The notes: a model not told the origin generated them from the sequence alone. Counted from the stretch's first letter, positions 8,214-17,927 are shown. The stretch is DNA of 34,061 bases from an uncultured Mucilaginibacter sp. (GCF_946479965.1 NZ_CAMLHX010000043.1:1-34061), one strand, 5' to 3'. Numbers and translations are program-made.

Positions 8214-11147
8214 ATGAAATACAGATTTCTCATTGTCGGCTTTTTATTTTTTGTTAGCCAGAGCTTAACAGCGCAAACAACAAATACCTGGAAACAAGCC
8301 AGCGCGGCAGGCTACAATTACAAATATGTTACCGGCGACCCTACGCACTCGCGGTTTTATACATTAAAAAACGGGTTAACAGTTATATTAAGCCCCACAA
8401 AAAAGCAACCGCGAATACAAACTTATATAGCGGTAAAGGCCGGAAGCAAAACCGACCCTGCCGACCACACCGGTTTGGCCCATTACCTTGAACACATGCT
8501 TTTTAAGGGAACCGACAAATTTGGATCATTAAACTGGGAAAAAGAAAAGCCATTGCTGGCCAAGGTGGATGCTTTGTATGAGCAATATAACAATACCAAG
8601 GATGAGGCTAAACGTAAAGAAATATATAAAGAGATCGATAAAACATCAGGCGAAGCTGCCAAATATGCTATAGCGAACGAATATGATAAAATGATGGCTG
8701 CAATGGGCGGACAGAAAAGCAACGCCTTCACCTCTTTTGAACAAACTGTTTACGAAGAAGATATCCCGGCCAATGCCATGGATAAGTTTCTGAAAGTACA
8801 GGCTGAACGCTTTCGCAACCCTATAATGCGCATTTTTCATACAGAGCTGGAAGCTGTCTACGAGGAAAAAAACCGCCAACTTGACGACGATGGCAGCAAA
8901 GTTATTGATGCATTATTTAAGGAATTGTTTCCAAATAATAATTATGGCAAACAAACTACCATAGGTACAGTTGAGCATTTAAAAAACCCTTCGCTGGTTG
9001 CCATCCGCAGATATTATTATGACTATTACGTTCCCAACAATATGGGCGTTATTCTCTCAGGTGATTTTAATCCGGATGTTGTAATTAAAAAGATCGACGT
9101 AGCCTTCAACTATCTTAAGCCCAAACCCGTTCCTCCCTATAAATTTGATCCCGAACAACCCATCACTTCTCCCATTAAGGCTGATGTTTATGGCCCAAAT
9201 GCAGAAAGTGTTACAATTGCCTATCGTTTTCCGGCAGCCAATACACGCGATGCGCGTTTGTTAGATTTGATCGGGGCAATGCTTACCAATGGAAAAGCGG
9301 GGTTATTTGACCTTAACCTTATTAAAAAACAAAATTTACTTAGCGCGAGTGCCTCCAGCTACACCTTGAAAGATTACGGCGTATTATTATTACGCGGCAA
9401 TCCGGTTAAAGGTCAGTCGTTAGAACAGGTGCGCGACCTTATGGTGGGCGAAATAAGCAAGTTGCGCAGTGGCGAATTCTCTGACGATCTGATCCAATCT
9501 ATAGTAAACAATCAAAAGAAGATCCTTATTCAGAAAAACGAGGACTATTCTTCAAGGGCAGAAGACCTGATGTACAACTTCACATCGGGCGTTGATTGGA
9601 AAAACGTTGTAGGCACCGTAAAAGAACTTTCGGCATTTACAAAGCCTCAAATAATAGCGTTTGCCAATAAGTATCTTAATGATAAAAACTACGTTATAGT
9701 ATTCAAACACCAGGGCGAAGACAAGAATATTGTTAAGGTAGAAAAGCCGACTATAACTCCTGTTGATGTAAATTCAGCAGCGCAATCGCCATTTCTGAAA
9801 CAAGTAATGGCTATGCCTGTAACCAATATAAAGCCGGTTTGGTTAGATTACCAAAAGGATATACAGCGTGCTAAAGCGGGAAAGCTTGATGTGCTGGCGG
9901 TAAAAAATACCGACAATAGCCTTTTCCGATTATATTATCGTTATGAGATGGGAGCCTGGAACAATAAACTACTACCACTTGCTGCTGAATATTTAAATTA
10001 CCTGGGCACAAATGCCAAAACATCTGAAGACTTTAGCAAGGCATTTTATAAACTGGCTTCTACTTACGGTATAAGCGTGGGTAATGAAGTATGTACAATA
10101 AGCTTTAAAGGTTTACAGGAAAATTTTGCGGCCACCATAAAGTTATATGAAGATCTGCTGAGCAACTGTAAGCCCGATGAGGCAGCGCTGGCAAGTTTAA
10201 AGGTGAGGATAAAACGCTCGCGCGAAAATTCTAAACTAAATAAGGCATCTATTATGCAGGGGCTAATTAGCTATGCGCAATACGGGGCCAGCAATCCGTA
10301 TAATTATGGGCTTAGCAACGAGGAGCTTGACGCTGTTAAATCTGAAGATCTTATCAAATTACTGCATGAATTAAGTAATTACAATCACGTTATGCTTTAT
10401 TACGGCCCGAAAACTGCGGCCGAGGCAGGTGCCGAAGTAGCTGCACTGCATAAAATACCGGCCACATTCACCCCTTATCCACAGGCTGTTAAATTTACGC
10501 AGGTTACCAATACCGGCAACCAGGTTCTTTTTGCTAACTACGATATGGTACAGGCCGAAATATACTGGATACATAATGGTGAAAAGTATAACTCTGCATT
10601 AGCGCCGAATATTGAAGTGTTTAATAATTACTTTGGCACCGGCGGTTTTAGTTCTATAGTATTGCAAGATCTACGCGAATCTAAAGCGCTGGCATACTCC
10701 ACCTCTGCTCAATACGCAACTCCGAGTAAAAAAGAAAATCGCGATATATTTGTAGCTTATATAGGCACACAGGCTGATAAGTTAAACGAAGCTATAAAAG
10801 GCATGAATGACTTGCTTACTGTATTACCCGAATCAAAGGATGGTGTTGCTTTAGCTAAAGATAATGTGCGTAAGTCAATAGAAACTGAGCGCATTACCGA
10901 AGATGGTATTATATCTGATTATTTAAGCGCTAAGCGCCTTGGTCTGGATCATGATCTGCGCAAGGATGTTTTTGAAAATCTTGATAAAATGACCTTTGCC
11001 GACTTGAAAGCTTTTCATGAGGCGCATATAAAAAACAAGGCGTATACTTATTGTATTGTAGCGAATGAAAAAAAGGTAAGTGAAGATGACCTGAAAAAAT
11101 ATGGAACTGTTATTAAACCTGACCTAAAACAAATATTTGGTTTTTAG
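8214..11147 (+). CDS. M16 (insulinase/pitrilysin) family zinc metalloprotease, secreted
   Basis: A 977-residue zinc peptidase expected in the periplasm or at the outer membrane. I chose the ATG at 8214 because it gives a Sec signal, MKYRFLIVGFLFFVSQSLTAQ; an in-frame ATG at 8172 would put 14 odd residues before it. The inverted zinc motif HYLEH lies at residues 90-94 (ligands H90 and H94, catalytic E93), and the third ligand is probably a Glu in ELEAVYEEKNR at 211-221. A charged helical insertion at about 105-165 separates them and lengthens the usual gap. The second half (about residue 530 on) is a non-catalytic M16 C-terminal repeat without the zinc motif, as in pitrilysin-like single-chain enzymes. 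Substrate unknown; peptide degradation or bacteriocin/peptide processing is plausible. Confidence 0.93.
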   Translation: MKYRFLIVGFLFFVSQSLTAQTTNTWKQASAAGYNYKYVTGDPTHSRFYTLKNGLTVILSPTKKQPRIQTYIAVKAGSKTDPADHTGLAHYLEHMLFKGTDKFGSLNWEKEKPLLAKVDALYEQYNNTKDEAKRKEIYKEIDKTSGEAAKYAIANEYDKMMAAMGGQKSNAFTSFEQTVYEEDIPANAMDKFLKVQAERFRNPIMRIFHTELEAVYEEKNRQLDDDGSKVIDALFKELFPNNNYGKQTTIGTVEHLKNPSLVAIRRYYYDYYVPNNMGVILSGDFNPDVVIKKIDVAFNYLKPKPVPPYKFDPEQPITSPIKADVYGPNAESVTIAYRFPAANTRDARLLDLIGAMLTNGKAGLFDLNLIKKQNLLSASASSYTLKDYGVLLLRGNPVKGQSLEQVRDLMVGEISKLRSGEFSDDLIQSIVNNQKKILIQKNEDYSSRAEDLMYNFTSGVDWKNVVGTVKELSAFTKPQIIAFANKYLNDKNYVIVFKHQGEDKNIVKVEKPTITPVDVNSAAQSPFLKQVMAMPVTNIKPVWLDYQKDIQRAKAGKLDVLAVKNTDNSLFRLYYRYEMGAWNNKLLPLAAEYLNYLGTNAKTSEDFSKAFYKLASTYGISVGNEVCTISFKGLQENFAATIKLYEDLLSNCKPDEAALASLKVRIKRSRENSKLNKASIMQGLISYAQYGASNPYNYGLSNEELDAVKSEDLIKLLHELSNYNHVMLYYGPKTAAEAGAEVAALHKIPATFTPYPQAVKFTQVTNTGNQVLFANYDMVQAEIYWIHNGEKYNSALAPNIEVFNNYFGTGGFSSIVLQDLRESKALAYSTSAQYATPSKKENRDIFVAYIGTQADKLNEAIKGMNDLLTVLPESKDGVALAKDNVRKSIETERITEDGIISDYLSAKRLGLDHDLRKDVFENLDKMTFADLKAFHEAHIKNKAYTYCIVANEKKVSEDDLKKYGTVIKPDLKQIFGF

Positions 11148-11330
11148 GGCATCGAGTAAAAAATAGTGTACAAAATACGATCGTATTACGTCTTCTTAAA
11201 AAATATTATATAGATAAATAAGCAATTATAGCTTAAAAAACCGCTAACAATTAAATCACAGTCAAAATTGGTATAGCTATTGCTTGTTATAAAAAAATAA
11301 GTAATTGCTGTACCTTTTTTATTTTACACC

Positions 11331-11693
11331 ATGCGACGGATTTTAGTGGTTGATGACGATAAAGACATTCTTGAAATAATAGAATATATTCTGGAAGATT
11401 CGGGCTACATAGTTGAGCCCCTTGCAGATGGTCATTTTTTATTTGACAGAATTAGATCATTTAGACCTGATCTGATAATACTGGATATTATGTTGGGTAA
11501 CATGGATGGCCGTGAACTATGCCGTGATATTAAAACGAATATAGAAACTCATAAAATTCCTGTTATTATGATCTCAGCAAGCCATGCGCTTAAAGACATA
11601 AACTCTCCGATTTACCAACCTGATGATTTTGTTGCAAAACCTTTCGATATAGATGCGCTATTAAGCTGCGTTAAGCGGCAGATTGTGGCATAA
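11331..11693 (+). CDS. Receiver-only response regulator
   Basis: A 120-residue CheY-like receiver, no output domain. D9/D10 form the acidic pocket, D52 in LIILDIM is the phosphorylation site, S82 replaces Thr and K103 in VAKPFD is conserved. It resembles the receiver at 7159 in organisation (both have the Gly-Glu-Leu-Cys or Arg-Glu-Leu-Cys segment after the phosphorylation site), so the two may be paralogues served by the same PAS kinase. The ATG at 11331 gives MRRILVVDDD. A TACCTTTT box 20 bases upstream is one base from TAnnTTTG, without a clear -33 element. It is alone between the peptidase and the TPR operon; partner unknown. Confidence 0.92.
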   Translation: MRRILVVDDDKDILEIIEYILEDSGYIVEPLADGHFLFDRIRSFRPDLIILDIMLGNMDGRELCRDIKTNIETHKIPVIMISASHALKDINSPIYQPDDFVAKPFDIDALLSCVKRQIVA

Positions 11694-11807
11694 TGAGAGG
11701 TCAGAAAAACCAGTAACAAGTAACGAATCCGCTTTGCTTATAATACTTTACGTTATTACTTATTCCAATCGCGCTATTTGCAACGCCACTTGCGCCCCCA
11801 ACCAAAG

Positions 11808-11887
11808 TTTTCCACATCCATACCATCCCAAAATTTACTGCGTTTAAAAACTAATTTTCCACAGGTGTTAATTACTTGTGTGGATTA
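11808..11887. promoter_or_regulatory. Cluster of three DnaA-box-like 9-mers upstream of the TPR gene
   Basis: TTTTCCACA occurs at 11808-11816 and 11855-11863, and TGTGGATTA (reverse TAATCCACA) at 11879-11887. Each is one base from TTATCCACA. The last two form an inverted pair, TCCACA and TGTGGA, 15 bases apart. The region between the receiver gene and the TPR gene (239 bp, no ORF) is otherwise AT-rich. It may bind DnaA or a different dimeric regulator. Confidence 0.35.
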
Positions 11888-11932
11888 TAGCCTATTGAAT
11901 AATTAAATTGCAGAACTTTTTGTCCGCGTTTT

Positions 11933-14900
11933 ATGATAAAACTAAAATACTACCTGTTCCCTCTTTTCATAATCACCGCGCCTGCATTAGCTCAACAAAA
12001 CCCGTCATCGCAGCTTTACAGCACCTATCACGCTGCAAAACGCCTGCTTGATGATGGTAAGTATGTTGCCGCGGCTCAGCAATATCACCTGGTGCAAAAC
12101 CTGGCGCTGAAAACTTCTAATCAATCAAAATTTGAGTCAGAGTTATCGCTGATAGAAGAGAGTTCGCAGTACTACCTGGCGCTTTGTGCGCTTGAGTTAG
12201 GTAATGATGATGCTGAAAGTCTTTTCCTGAAATTTATTAAGGAACATCCTGAAAATACACTTACCAAGCTGGCATTTTACCAGATAGGCCGCTCCTACTC
12301 AAAACAGGGCAAATATCAGGAAACCCTTAAGTGGTTTGATAAAATTGATGCGAACGAACTTACAGGTCCTGAAAATAACGAATACAAATTCCGCAAGGCT
12401 TACGCTTATTTTTCGCTTAATGATTATAAAAATGCGCAACAACTGTTTGGCGAAGTAAAAAACAAGCGTTCTCAGCTTACAGATGATGCTACTTACTATT
12501 TTGCTTACATAGCCTATCTCAATCAGGACTATCACCTGGCGCTGGTAAATTTCGAAAAGCTAAAAAATTCAAAAAAATACGAAAACAGTTACCCTTATTA
12601 CATCACGGCTGTTTATTTTCTGGACAAAAGGTATGACGATGTTATAAACTATGCTGTGCCCATTTTAAAAAGCACCCGCCAGCAACACGAAACTGAAATG
12701 CTGCGCATAATTGGCGCTTCGTATTTTGCAAAAAGCGATTATGATAACGCCGTAAATTACTACAGCCGGTTTGAAGATAAGGACCTTGGCAAAACGCAAA
12801 ACACGCAGGACAGCTATCAAATGGGTTACGCTTATTTCAAGGTGGGCAACTTTGCAAAAGCCGCCAGCGAACTGGAAACCCTTGTTAGTGATAACGATGT
12901 TTATGCGCAGAACGGCAATTATATATTAGGTCAGGTTTTCTTGAAAATGAATAACAAAGAAAGTGCTCGTAACGCGTTTTTGGCGGCCTCTAAATTGAAT
13001 TTTGATAGACAATTACAGGAAGATGCCCTTTACGAGTACGCCAAACTATCATACGAACTTGATTTTTATACACAAGCTTTAGATGCTACGCGTGCTTACC
13101 TTAAAACTTATCCTAATTCGGCACGGCATACCGAGGTAAAGGTGCTTTTAGGCGAGGTGCTTTTAAATTCGCGTAATTATAAAGAGGCGGTCGAGATTTT
13201 GGAGCCTATTCCAAATAAATCAGAAAGCGCTAAAATAGCATACCAAAAAGTTACTTACTACCGTGGCCTGGAGTTTTACAATGAACGTGCCTTTGAGAAT
13301 GCAATCGGCATTTTCCTGCGCTCGTTGCAAAACCCTGTAGATCCTAACATAAAGGCCTTAACTACCTATTGGATGGCAGAGGCCATGTACGAGGTGCGTA
13401 AATATGGCGAATCGGTTGAAAATTTTGAGAAATTTTTACTGATGCCGGAAGCTGCCAATACTAATGTTGCAAACTACGCCAACTACGCATTGGCTTATGC
13501 TGCTTTTTATGATGAAAAGTACAGCAAAGCGGCCCAGTTCTTTGAGCGCTTTTTACGTGGCGAAGAGAAGGATAAAAACAGTATTAATGATGCCGTTACC
13601 CGTATTGGCGACAGCTATTTTGTACTAAAGAGTTACGGCAAAGCGCTTGATTATTACAACCGTATAATTGCACAAGGAAGCAAGGGCGAAGATTATGCGC
13701 TGTTTCAGCGGGGAATGATACAGGGTCTGCAAGGTAATCCGGATGCTAAGATCGTTACACTTAAAGAAGTGTTATCAAGGTTCCCGAGCTCGGATTATGC
13801 GGATGATGCCGACTTTGAGATAGCTTACACCTATTTCGTTAAGAACGACGGCGCTACAGCTAAAACCGCGTTGCAAACCATGATACAAAAGTATCCGCGC
13901 AGCAGCTATATACCACGTGCACTTACAACAATAGGCCTTATAGACTATAACGCCGGTGATGATATGGCCGCGGTGGAAGACTTTAAACGTGTTGTAAAGG
14001 ACTACCCTTCTGCTGATGAGGCCAAGCAAGCCCTAAAACAAATTGAGAAGATTTACACTGATAAGGGCGACGCGCAAACATTTATTAATTATGCCGTTAC
14101 CACTCCAATAGGTAATTATACAACATCTGAGCAGGAAAGCATAATGATGTCGGCAGCTAATAACCTGTATGTAAGGGGCGATTGGCAGGGGGCCGTATCA
14201 GCAGTTGGCGCTTACTTTGATAAGTTTAACGCTAAGCCGATTTACGAAAAGCAAGCACGATTTACCCGCGCACAAAGCTTGGTTAATCTTAACCGTTACG
14301 ATGAAGCTGTTGCTGATTATAATGTAATACTAAACGACTGGACCAGCGCTTATACTGAGCAATCATTAATCAGCATGGCTAAACTGAATATGGCGCAGAA
14401 AAAATGGAATGAGGCGGTGGTTTTCCTTAAAAAACTGGAAATAACATCAGAATATAAAGCCGACTATACTTTTGCGATAAACAACCTGATGCTTTGCTAT
14501 TCGCAGATGCGCATGGCTGAAGATGCCATCAATTACGTTCAGCTGGTGCGCGAAAATGAAAAGACATCACAGGAAGATAAATTCAAAACCGGTTTATACG
14601 CAGGTTCAGCTTACCTGCAATTGGCAGATACAACATCGGCGCTAAAAGAATTTACCTACACTGCGGATAATACAAAAACTATCGCGGCAGCAGAAGCACG
14701 CTACAATATCGCCAATGTACAATACTTGAAGCGGCAGTACAAGGTGTCGCAAAAAACATGCTTTGATCTGGTAAAAGACCTGCCTAACTATGATTATTGG
14801 GTAGCAAAAACATACATATTATTAGCCGATAATTATGTTGGCCTTAAAGATACTTTCCAGGCTAAAGCTACGCTGCAAAGTATAATTGAAAATTATAAAG

Positions 14901-15007
14901 GCGAAGACGATATCCTTACAACAGCCCGCCAGAAACTCGACAGGTTATCTCCACAGAAAAAAACAACCGGAACCGGCGTACAACAGGATAGCGCCCCTAA
15001 ACAATAA
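11933..15007 (+). CDS. Large secreted TPR-repeat protein, putative component of a TonB-type system
   Basis: A 1024-residue protein with a Sec signal (MIKLKYYLFPLFIITAPALAQ) followed by tetratricopeptide-like helical repeats over nearly its whole length; typical units include AYFSLNDYKNAQQLF and AYTYFVKNDGATAKTALQTM. The repeats with YP at the turn between units (as in FPSSDYADDADFEIAY) resemble YbgF/BamD-type periplasmic scaffolds. A short polar Lys/Thr/Gln tail ends the protein. It is likely periplasmic, since no lipobox or membrane span follows the signal. It is the first gene of a co-directional run leading to ExbB, ExbD and TonB, with a 31-bp gap to the next gene; similar large TPR proteins next to exbBD are known in the phylum as putative TonB-system components, without firm function. 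Confidence 0.9.
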   Translation: MIKLKYYLFPLFIITAPALAQQNPSSQLYSTYHAAKRLLDDGKYVAAAQQYHLVQNLALKTSNQSKFESELSLIEESSQYYLALCALELGNDDAESLFLKFIKEHPENTLTKLAFYQIGRSYSKQGKYQETLKWFDKIDANELTGPENNEYKFRKAYAYFSLNDYKNAQQLFGEVKNKRSQLTDDATYYFAYIAYLNQDYHLALVNFEKLKNSKKYENSYPYYITAVYFLDKRYDDVINYAVPILKSTRQQHETEMLRIIGASYFAKSDYDNAVNYYSRFEDKDLGKTQNTQDSYQMGYAYFKVGNFAKAASELETLVSDNDVYAQNGNYILGQVFLKMNNKESARNAFLAASKLNFDRQLQEDALYEYAKLSYELDFYTQALDATRAYLKTYPNSARHTEVKVLLGEVLLNSRNYKEAVEILEPIPNKSESAKIAYQKVTYYRGLEFYNERAFENAIGIFLRSLQNPVDPNIKALTTYWMAEAMYEVRKYGESVENFEKFLLMPEAANTNVANYANYALAYAAFYDEKYSKAAQFFERFLRGEEKDKNSINDAVTRIGDSYFVLKSYGKALDYYNRIIAQGSKGEDYALFQRGMIQGLQGNPDAKIVTLKEVLSRFPSSDYADDADFEIAYTYFVKNDGATAKTALQTMIQKYPRSSYIPRALTTIGLIDYNAGDDMAAVEDFKRVVKDYPSADEAKQALKQIEKIYTDKGDAQTFINYAVTTPIGNYTTSEQESIMMSAANNLYVRGDWQGAVSAVGAYFDKFNAKPIYEKQARFTRAQSLVNLNRYDEAVADYNVILNDWTSAYTEQSLISMAKLNMAQKKWNEAVVFLKKLEITSEYKADYTFAINNLMLCYSQMRMAEDAINYVQLVRENEKTSQEDKFKTGLYAGSAYLQLADTTSALKEFTYTADNTKTIAAAEARYNIANVQYLKRQYKVSQKTCFDLVKDLPNYDYWVAKTYILLADNYVGLKDTFQAKATLQSIIENYKGEDDILTTARQKLDRLSPQKKTTGTGVQQDSAPKQ

Positions 15008-15038
15008 ACAAGGCAACAAGTAAATACGATAACGAGCA

Positions 15039-16841
15039 ATGAAATTGAGATACACACTTACCCTGCTTACCATACTGATAGTGCTTTGCTTTACTTTAGC
15101 CGCCGATGCACAAAGAAGACCTGCGCAAAAACCGGCTACTCCACCCAAAAAAGCCGACGCGCAAAACATAGGTGATGCTGCATCGAAAGTTAAGGTTGAT
15201 ACTACAAAAAACGGAGGCGCTGCTAATAATCCACAGCAAAACGGTGGCAGCCTGTCTGAAGAGATTGTAATTACCACTGCATACAAACCTGTTTTGGCCG
15301 ATGCCGTTAAACTGCGCCGCAACCCCGATATGGAGGATAAGGCACCGTTTAAGGCGCCGCTAGCCTATACCCCTATTGACAAGCGTTTGGAACGTAATAC
15401 CGATATAAAAACGCTTAATGCAATGCGCATGCCTGCCGAAGTTGACTCTATACCCACCAACAATTTTGTTAGGGCGGGTGTAGGCAATCTTAAAACCACT
15501 TTTGCCGAAGGTTACTTTGGTAATGGAAAGGATGAAGCTTTACAGGTTGCAGGTTATTTTAAACATTTTGCTCAGAGCGGTACAGCTTTTGAAAAACAAA
15601 ACACCGTTACTAACCAGGTTGGTGTATTTGGCAAAAGCATAGGCAGCGTTAATTCATTAAGTGGTCGTATTGATTTCAGTAATCGCAGCAACAATTTTTA
15701 TGGGTATAACCCATATGATCCACCGCCTGCTACCACGTTCTTCCCAGCGCACCAGTACTTTAATACCATAAGCGCCGAAGGTGAACTGGCCAAAAACTAT
15801 CGCGATGTAGAGAATGATTTTACCTACGCCCTCAAACTACAAGGCTATGGCTTTGCAGACAGATTTAAGGCACGCGAGAACAACGTAGCCATATCGGGTT
15901 TCCTTAACCAAACCATTAAGCAGTTTTACGCGGGTGCAAGTGCTTCGCTTGATCTTACTACGCAAAAAGACGATCTATATTCTATCAATAACAGTATAGC
16001 GCGCGTTAACCCTTACATAAAATTCCAGGGCACTAATTATAAAATCGATGCGGGTGTTACCCTTGCTACTGAGTTTGGCTTTTCATCCCGCTTTTTTATA
16101 TTCCCGGCTGCCAAAGCAGAGCTACAGATAATACCAAAATACGCCCGCTTGTTTGTTGAAGCCAAAGGCGATATCAATAAATCGACCCTACGAAATTTTT
16201 ACGCGTTAAATCCATTCCTTGGTCAAAACCTTACCATCCGCAACTCGGTTGATGAATTGGATGTAAGCGCCGGATTAAAAGGCACCTTAGCGCCTGGTTT
16301 AAACTTTAAAGCCACTATTTACCGTAACAGCGTTAAAAACATGCCTTTAATAGTTAGCAATTTCAACTTCGCGGCAGGATACAATAAGTTTGCTGTGATA
16401 TACGATAACGGTTCAGCGCGTGTAAGCGGCCTTACCGCCGAAGTTGACTACAAAGCAACCGAGAAGGTAAACATTTTTGGGCGTGCCGATTTTGTTGACT
16501 ATCAATTGGCATCAGAGAAATTGGCATGGAACCTGCCTAAATTTAAATTGAGCGGTGGCGCATCCATCCGCATTAACGATAAGGTTATTGTAAATGGCAC
16601 CGTGCTATACAGAGGCCAAACCTCTGACCCTTACGTGAGTGCTACGATGCTGGCGGCGGGGGCTACACATTCAACCATAGACGCATTTGCTGACATAAGC
16701 GGCGGCGTTGAATATAAGGCAACAAAAAAGATATCCATATTTGGGCAGGTTAACAACATACTGAACACTAACAGCCAAAACTGGTTATATTATCCTAATT
16801 ACGGATTTAATATATTTGGCGGCGCAAGCTATAGTTTTTAA
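15039..16841 (+). CDS. TonB-dependent-receptor-like outer-membrane barrel lacking a plug domain
   Basis: A 600-residue predicted outer-membrane protein: signal peptide to about residue 25, then a Pro/Lys/Asn/Gln-rich low-complexity linker (26-72), then a segment EEIVITTAYKPVLADAVKL at 74-92 that looks like a TonB-box region, and a beta-barrel to the C terminus, ending in NIFGGASYSF with a final aromatic as outer-membrane insertion signals require. The stretch ISIFGQVNNILNTNSQNWLYY resembles the last strands of TonB-dependent receptors. No plug (about 120 residues of Plug fold) is present between the box and the barrel, and the length is below that of normal receptors. Gene order with the TPR, HU-SPOR, ExbB, ExbD and TonB genes suggests it is the dedicated client of this motor. 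Substrate unknown. Confidence 0.8.
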   Translation: MKLRYTLTLLTILIVLCFTLAADAQRRPAQKPATPPKKADAQNIGDAASKVKVDTTKNGGAANNPQQNGGSLSEEIVITTAYKPVLADAVKLRRNPDMEDKAPFKAPLAYTPIDKRLERNTDIKTLNAMRMPAEVDSIPTNNFVRAGVGNLKTTFAEGYFGNGKDEALQVAGYFKHFAQSGTAFEKQNTVTNQVGVFGKSIGSVNSLSGRIDFSNRSNNFYGYNPYDPPPATTFFPAHQYFNTISAEGELAKNYRDVENDFTYALKLQGYGFADRFKARENNVAISGFLNQTIKQFYAGASASLDLTTQKDDLYSINNSIARVNPYIKFQGTNYKIDAGVTLATEFGFSSRFFIFPAAKAELQIIPKYARLFVEAKGDINKSTLRNFYALNPFLGQNLTIRNSVDELDVSAGLKGTLAPGLNFKATIYRNSVKNMPLIVSNFNFAAGYNKFAVIYDNGSARVSGLTAEVDYKATEKVNIFGRADFVDYQLASEKLAWNLPKFKLSGGASIRINDKVIVNGTVLYRGQTSDPYVSATMLAAGATHSTIDAFADISGGVEYKATKKISIFGQVNNILNTNSQNWLYYPNYGFNIFGGASYSF

Positions 16842-16898
16842 AGTTTTGAAGGCTGCCCCTTGTTTTGATGTTATGCCATTAACCAGTACTTTTAGCGC

Positions 16899-17927
16899 AT
16901 GGATGTAGGTTTTTATTTGGAGGAGTTACTTGTGCAGCAAGGCGAAGTTAAGGTACCCGGTCTTGGGGAATTTTCGCTGATACGCATGAGCGCTCATTAC
17001 GATGAAAAGGGATCTGTATTCCATCCTCCCTTCAACAAAGTAAGTTTTGAACCGCAGGCTGACGTAGAGGATAATGAGTTAGCGGAGTACCTGGTTGCCA
17101 GTAAAGGGATCTCGATTGAATCAGCTCAATATTTTATTGAGAAATATATTGTAACACTGCGCCAGGAAGCTACAGGTGGCGAAGTGCCATTGGGTAACTT
17201 AGGCTTTTTCTATAACGAGGGAGCAGAGCTTTCTTTTAAACCAAATGACAGGCTAAGTAATGATCCTGCAACATATGGATTTTCTCCTGTTAAAATCAGC
17301 AAGGCAAACGCTGTACACACAACTCCGGAATCATCACAATCTATTACCGAAACATATCTTCCAGAATATGAACCCGAAGTACAAGAGATAGCCGAAGAAG
17401 AGGTTACTGAACCGTTTGAAGAAGAGCAGGTAAGTCGCGGACCTTTACGGGGTATATTGATAGCACTGGGTATAGCTGTGGCTTTAGGCATTGGCGCGTT
17501 TTTGTTGTACCAATATTGGCCTGCTAAATTTGATAAGAAAAACAAAACGGTTATGGCCCCTGCTAAAAGTAAACCCGTTATTGTTGCAGCGCCCAAAGTC
17601 GACAGTTTGCATACTGACAGTTTAAAAAAAGCGTTAAATGACACAACAGCAAAGGTTACTACCGATACCGTAAGAACCATTAGTTACGAATTGGTGATAT
17701 CCAGCTTTAAAACAACCAATGGAGCAACAAAAGAAAGAGACAGGTACATTAAAGCAGGGCTTACCAACGCGAAAATATTGCAGGGTGCGCCCGGGCGGCG
17801 GTTAAAAATCTCTATCGGCTCTTTTAAAACACGGGCAGAAGCTTTAGAACTAAGAAAAAAACTGATAACACGGGGCACATTAACAGAAACAGCTTACGTA
17901 TTACCTTTTACTGAACAAAAACAATAA
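16899..17927 (+). CDS. HU(CCDC81-like)-TM-SPOR protein
   Basis: A 342-residue single-span membrane protein. Residues 1-60 and about 60-130 look like the two CCDC81-type HU domains found in Bacteroidota (start MDVGFYLEELLVQQGEVKVPGLGEF; second with VPLGNLGFFY). After an acidic linker (150-178) comes one membrane span at about 185-206, preceded by Arg and followed by Lys-rich sequence. Residues 262-337 form a SPOR domain (YELVISSFKT, then RLKISIGSFKTRAEALELRKKL), a fold that binds peptidoglycan strands lacking stem peptides, as at the division site. The likely topology is HU inside, SPOR in the periplasm. HU relatives often bind DNA, so the protein could link chromosome or another partner to the septum; that is inference. 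It sits 57 bp after the barrel gene and 22 bp before exbB. Confidence 0.85.
   Translation: MDVGFYLEELLVQQGEVKVPGLGEFSLIRMSAHYDEKGSVFHPPFNKVSFEPQADVEDNELAEYLVASKGISIESAQYFIEKYIVTLRQEATGGEVPLGNLGFFYNEGAELSFKPNDRLSNDPATYGFSPVKISKANAVHTTPESSQSITETYLPEYEPEVQEIAEEEVTEPFEEEQVSRGPLRGILIALGIAVALGIGAFLLYQYWPAKFDKKNKTVMAPAKSKPVIVAAPKVDSLHTDSLKKALNDTTAKVTTDTVRTISYELVISSFKTTNGATKERDRYIKAGLTNAKILQGAPGRRLKISIGSFKTRAEALELRKKLITRGTLTETAYVLPFTEQKQ

Noticed and set aside
11808..11887. Chromosome origin (oriC)
   Set aside because: Only three one-mismatch boxes, no dnaA, dnaN or other origin-linked gene nearby and no evident unwinding element; reported only as a DnaA-box-like cluster.
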